From contig CAWAFX010000001.1 in NCBI GenBank assembly GCA_963781495.1, positions 62,001-126,000 on the forward strand: DNA of 64,000 nucleotides, read 5' to 3'. The notes below the pieces were generated by a model. It was not told where the DNA came from and ran no database searches. It saw nothing but the letters and a program-made list of their open reading frames with translations. Position numbers and translations under genes: made by a program. The DNA comes from Mayfieldus sp963781495. GTDB taxonomy: Bacteria; Actinomycetota; Thermoleophilia; Solirubrobacterales; 70-9. Positions 62,332 through 64,000 of this stretch are shown piece by piece. Position 1 is the stretch's first letter; every line of letters starts with the position of its first letter.

Positions 62332-62757
62332 CTAATCGGCGTCGAGTGCTTCGCGGACCAGCGCCGCGTCGTGCTCGTAGCTGAGCTGGCGCTGGGCATC
62401 CTCGGCGTCCAGCCAGCGCAGCTCGTCGACTTCGCTTCCGGGCTCGAAGCCGCCTCCGGTCGGCCGCATCAGCCAGTAGCGGACCAGCTTCGTGCGCCCC
62501 TTGCGGTCGCGGTAGCTGACCGGGCTCAGCTCCGGCCCCAGCTCGGCTTCCATCCCGGTCTCCTCCCTGACCTCACGCAGCGCCGCCTGCTCGAAGTTCT
62601 CATCGCCGTCGAGCTTTCCCTTCGGCAGCGACCAGTCCCCGTACTTGGGGCGGTGGATCACCGCGACCTCGATCCGGCCGGCTCCCTGGCGCAGCAGGAC
62701 CCCTCCGGCCGCACGCACTTCGGGGTCGTCGTTGGAGTCCAGATCGGTGCGTGACAT
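62332..62757 (-). CDS. Nudix hydrolase
   Basis: 141 residues. The Nudix box is complete: G (in GKLDGDENFEQAALREVREE) through REVREETGME, positions roughly 47-69. The N-terminal RAAGGVLLRQGAGRIEVAVI and YGDWSLPKGKLDGDE resemble mycobacterial MutT1-type proteins without the histidine phosphatase domain. Hydrolyses a nucleoside diphosphate derivative; which one is unclear. Between obgE and the epimerase, 27 bases after obgE. Confidence 0.9.
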   Translation of the reverse strand: MSRTDLDSNDDPEVRAAGGVLLRQGAGRIEVAVIHRPKYGDWSLPKGKLDGDENFEQAALREVREETGMEAELGPELSPVSYRDRKGRTKLVRYWLMRPTGGGFEPGSEVDELRWLDAEDAQRQLSYEHDAALVREALDAD

Positions 62758-62784
62758 TGCTGCCGATAGGTTCGCGGGAGGCGG

Positions 62785-64000
62785 CTAATTACCTGGGTAA
62801 AGCTCGAACTCGTGCCCGCCGATCCGCACCTCGTCGCCGGGCTCGAAGCCGGCGTCGCGCAGGGCGGCCAGGACCCCCATCTCAGCCAGCCGCTGCTCCA
62901 GGTAGGCGAGCGCCTCGGCGTTGGCGAGGTCGTGGCGCTCGAAGAGCACCTCCACCCCGCGCCCCTCGACCCGGTAGGCGCCCTCGTCCTCGCGCTCGAT
63001 CCGGTAGCCGCCCTCGCCCGCCGGGCGGTAGACGCGATGCTCGGCCTCGAAGCCGGGGGCGGCCGCCTGCGGCGCCGCCGTCGCTTCGACTGCGCGCTGC
63101 GGGATCAGGGTCAGGACCGCCGCCCGCAGCTCCCCGAGGCCCTCGCCGGTGGCCGACGAGACGGCCAGCACCCCGGTGACCCGGTCTCCGAGCCGGTCCG
63201 CCCACTGGCGCCGCATCTGCTCGGCCTCGGAGGCCGGGACCAGATCGCGCTTCGAGAGCACGACCAGCTCCGGCAGCTGCGAGAGGCCGGCGCCGTAGGA
63301 GTCCAATTCGGCCCGCACCGCTTCGTAGTTGGCCTCCGGATCACCCTCCACGGGCGCGACCTCGACCAGGTGCAGCAGCATCGCGCAGCGCTCGACATGG
63401 GCGAGGAACTCGTGCCCGAGCCCGGCCCCGGCGGCCGCCCCCTCGATCAGCCCGGGGATGTCGGCCAGGACGACCTGGCGGTCGTCGCCGTCGATCGTCC
63501 CCAGCACCGGCTCGACGGTCGTGAAGGGATAGTCGGCGACCTTCGGGGCGGCCCGGGTGAGCCGGCCGAGCAGCGAGGACTTGCCGGCGTTCGGCAGCCC
63601 GACCAGCCCGGCGTCGGCGAGCAGCTTCAGCCGCAGCTCGATCCAACCCTTCTCGCCGGCCGTGCCGCGCTCGGCAAAGCGCGGCGTCTGCCGGGTCGAT
63701 GTCGCGAAGCGCTTGTTGCCGTGACCGCCCCGCCCTCCCCGGGCGACGACCGCCCGCTGGCCCTCGGCCACGAGGTCGATCTGGCTGCCGTCGCTGGCGT
63801 TCGCCTGGGTGCCCGGCGGAACGCGGACGATCGCGTCCTCCCCGCGCGCCCCGTGCCGGTCCTTGCCCTGGCCGTGGCGGCCGCGCTGGGCGCGCACATG
63901 GGCTTGGCGTCGCAGCGACACCAGGTCGCGCAGCGATGGATCGCAGACCAGGACCACGTCGCCTCCGTGGCCGCCGTCGCCGCCGTCGGGGCCGCCCTTG
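62785..64000 (-). CDS. obgE: GTPase ObgE (partial at window edge)
   Basis: About 405 residues are visible; roughly the first 35 are off the right edge. The Obg fold begins KGGPDGGDGGHGGDVVL, the G domain has GLPNAGKSSLLGRL (G1), DIPGLIEGAAAGAGLGHEFL (G3) and LSKRDL (G4), and a C-terminal OCT domain ends GDEVRIGGHEFELYPGN. Ribosome-assembly and stress GTPase. A canonical start lies outside the window; internal ATGs are not the real start. Confidence 0.97.
   Translation of the reverse strand, partial: KGGPDGGDGGHGGDVVLVCDPSLRDLVSLRRQAHVRAQRGRHGQGKDRHGARGEDAIVRVPPGTQANASDGSQIDLVAEGQRAVVARGGRGGHGNKRFATSTRQTPRFAERGTAGEKGWIELRLKLLADAGLVGLPNAGKSSLLGRLTRAAPKVADYPFTTVEPVLGTIDGDDRQVVLADIPGLIEGAAAGAGLGHEFLAHVERCAMLLHLVEVAPVEGDPEANYEAVRAELDSYGAGLSQLPELVVLSKRDLVPASEAEQMRRQWADRLGDRVTGVLAVSSATGEGLGELRAAVLTLIPQRAVEATAAPQAAAPGFEAEHRVYRPAGEGGYRIEREDEGAYRVEGRGVEVLFERHDLANAEALAYLEQRLAEMGVLAALRDAGFEPGDEVRIGGHEFELYPGN

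Overview
The window is a gene-dense stretch of a very GC-rich bacterial chromosome. Nearly every base is coding, genes overlap by 1-17 bases, and GTG and TTG starts are frequent. The gene content fits a high-GC Actinobacterium: a PPi-type phosphofructokinase, hrcA-dnaJ-prmA-murI-yqeY-phoH-ybeY-era, comEA-comEC-holA-rpsT, obgE-proBA-nadD-rsfS, an orphan AbiEi/DUF559 protein and an ECF41 sigma factor. I infer a Thermoleophilia/Solirubrobacterales-like organism from overall flavour; no marker here proves this. There is no rRNA, insertion sequence, prophage or CRISPR array. One tRNA-Ala(GGC) is present. No stretch longer than 300 bases lacks a gene.

Layout. 1-2817: 5' two thirds of polA (running off the left edge) and a frameshifted AbiEi/DUF559 gene. 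2894-9341: malic enzyme, an SDR-like epimerase, a lipoprotein phosphoesterase, a solute-binding lipoprotein, PPi-phosphofructokinase and a methyltransferase. 9356-18065: a complete tryptophan pathway read leftwards as hisIE-trpE-trpG-trpD-trpC-htrA-trpF-trpB-trpA plus a 53-residue membrane protein. 18117-19991: a membrane PAS-PAS-GGDEF diguanylate cyclase. 20146-27479: the conserved hrcA-to-era housekeeping cluster headed by two MaoC-fold dehydratases. 27494-30768: SnoaL-like and small proteins and lepA. 30814-41328: a cell-surface glycan block with three multi-span GT-C type proteins (two paralogous), a GH92 alpha-mannosidase, a GtrA protein and the lipid II flippase murJ. 41383-47701: rpsT, holA, two low-complexity membrane-anchored proteins of unknown function, comEC and comEA. 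47801-54871: thioesterase, acylphosphatase, cupin, leuS, two unknown small proteins, an arsR-AHSA1-VOC operon and a SpoIIM-like membrane protein. 54961-64000: tRNA-Ala, an O-methyltransferase, a DivIVA-like coiled-coil protein preceded by an SOS-box-like palindrome, and obgE-nudix-epimerase-ECF41 sigma-proB-proA-nadD-rsfS, with obgE running off the right edge.

The genes worth most attention are not a classical defence system. They are: (i) two membrane-anchored low-complexity proteins sitting between comEC and holA, one with its ribosome binding site in a perfect 11-bp hairpin; (ii) a series of translationally coupled NTGA junctions in which murI, comEC and nadD appear to start at CTG; (iii) an ECF41 sigma factor with a recognisable ECF41 promoter driving a frameshifted partner gene; (iv) an SOS-box-like palindrome in front of a DivIVA-like gene; (v) a trpF start codon inside a perfect 10-bp hairpin; and (vi) the paired GT-C paralogues around a GH92 mannosidase. 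Two clear single-base frameshifts (near 2171-2176 and near 61785) may be real decay or sequencing error.
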